This document shows positions 7,482 to 7,729 of a stretch of 7,729 nt of DNA, piece by piece. This DNA is from an uncultured Treponema sp. (lineage in GTDB: Bacteria > Spirochaetota > Spirochaetia > Treponematales > Treponemataceae). Below the pieces are notes generated by a model, which saw only the letters and a list, made by a program, of their open reading frames with translations, had not been told where the DNA came from and did not search any database. The DNA is taken from assembly GCA_946538795.1 (NCBI GenBank), contig CAMNGY010000054.1, positions 1 to 7,729 on the forward strand, read 5' to 3'. The position numbers and the translations under genes were made by a program. The number at the start of each line of letters is the position of its first letter. The first letter of the stretch is position 1.

Positions 7482-7516
7482 GGTACAAAAATGCAGTGCG
7501 ATTGCATTTTTGTACC
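7482..7516. repeat. Perfect 14-bp inverted repeat with a 7-nt loop
   Basis: Left arm GGTACAAAAATGCA (7482-7495), right arm TGCATTTTTGTACC (7503-7516), loop GTGCGAT. It begins seven bases after the stop codon of the upstream partial gene on the minus strand. It could be a weak two-way terminator, since an ATGCA/TGCAT hairpin is flanked by an A run and a T run. It could also be an operator for a dimeric regulator about 85 bases upstream of the jetA promoter. No further T tract follows the full stem on either strand. The symmetry itself is certain; its function is not. Confidence 0.85.
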
Positions 7517-7523
7517 ATATTTA

Positions 7524-7729
7524 TCAGAACTGCCGGTCTTGCTTCCTTATCTCCTCGCAGAGCTTTCTGGCTGCCCGCAGGTGGGTGACGGGGCCGGGGT
7601 GCTGGCGCGAGCCGCGCTCGTCCTCCGCCTCGAGCGACTGCGGATCCAGGCGGACGAAGCTCGCGGCCTTGTCGCCGCTCTCCCGGACGTAGTCGTCGAA
7701 GCCCGCCTGTATGACGTCGCCCTGGTCGA
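7524..7729 (-). CDS. C-terminal end of an unidentified protein, possibly an SGNH/GDSL-like hydrolase
   Basis: An open minus-strand frame enters from the window edge and runs 67 codons to TGA at 7524-7526. The frame has the strong G/C third-position bias seen in pth, which supports it as real. The last part reads GSRQHPGPVTHLRAARKLCEEI. A Gly/Asp-x-x-HP-x(3)-H helix near the C-terminus recalls the catalytic His region of SGNH/GDSL esterases, but the fragment is too short to claim this firmly. It lies on the same strand as the jet operon, 162 bases before jetA, with an inverted repeat between them. It is probably resident sequence rather than part of the defence system. Confidence 0.6.
   Translation of the reverse strand, partial: DQGDVIQAGFDDYVRESGDKAASFVRLDPQSLEAEDERGSRQHPGPVTHLRAARKLCEEIRKQDRQF

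Noticed and set aside
1..7729. CRISPR array, tRNA, rRNA, insertion sequence or prophage attachment site
   Set aside because: No regularly spaced repeats, cloverleaf, transposase or integrase reading frame, or terminal repeats were seen on either strand.

Overview
The window carries a nearly complete Wadjet (JetABCD, also called MksFEBG or EptABCD) anti-plasmid defence operon, sitting between a partial gene of unknown family and the housekeeping gene pth. Every gene I can support is on the minus strand, so the map reads right to left: a partial C-terminal CDS (7524-7729), jetA (5820-7361), jetB (5197-5823), jetC (1791-5183), jetD (746-1794, frameshifted) and pth (1-634, cut by the window edge). 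DUF3375-type JetA, DUF4194-type JetB, a large SMC-like JetC and DUF3322/DUF2220-type JetD correspond to the type I Wadjet arrangement.

The jet genes are tightly coupled. jetA and jetB share ATGA, jetB is followed by jetC after 13 bases, and jetC and jetD share GTGA. In characterised Wadjet systems, JetA (kleisin), JetB (KITE protein) and JetC (SMC ATPase) form a condensin-like motor that extrudes DNA loops and senses small circular DNA; JetD (Toprim nuclease) then cleaves it. Motor and nuclease motifs can all be read here. As written, however, jetD needs a one-base frame change near 1558-1575. The nuclease is therefore truncated in this copy, or the sequence has an indel error, or recoding occurs. 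No canonical -1 slippery heptamer is present.

Upstream of jetA is a candidate promoter whose -35/-10 spacer contains a run of nine T. Its predicted transcription start falls on the jetA ATG, which has no Shine-Dalgarno sequence. Upstream of that is a perfect 14-bp inverted repeat with a 7-nt loop, just after the stop of the partial gene. pth has its own extended -10 promoter and a strong ribosome binding site.

The flanking genes are visibly richer in G+C than much of the jet operon (hand-counted samples: 42/60 in pth and 32/49 in the right-hand partial gene, versus 28/60 in jetC and 34/60 in jetA). This fits a defence cassette inserted next to a core gene. The organism is a bacterium of moderately high G+C. 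The style of the Pth N-terminus reminds me of Treponema-like spirochaetes, but that is a low-confidence impression.

The system is a known one. The points of interest are the jetD frameshift, the homopolymer promoter and the palindrome.
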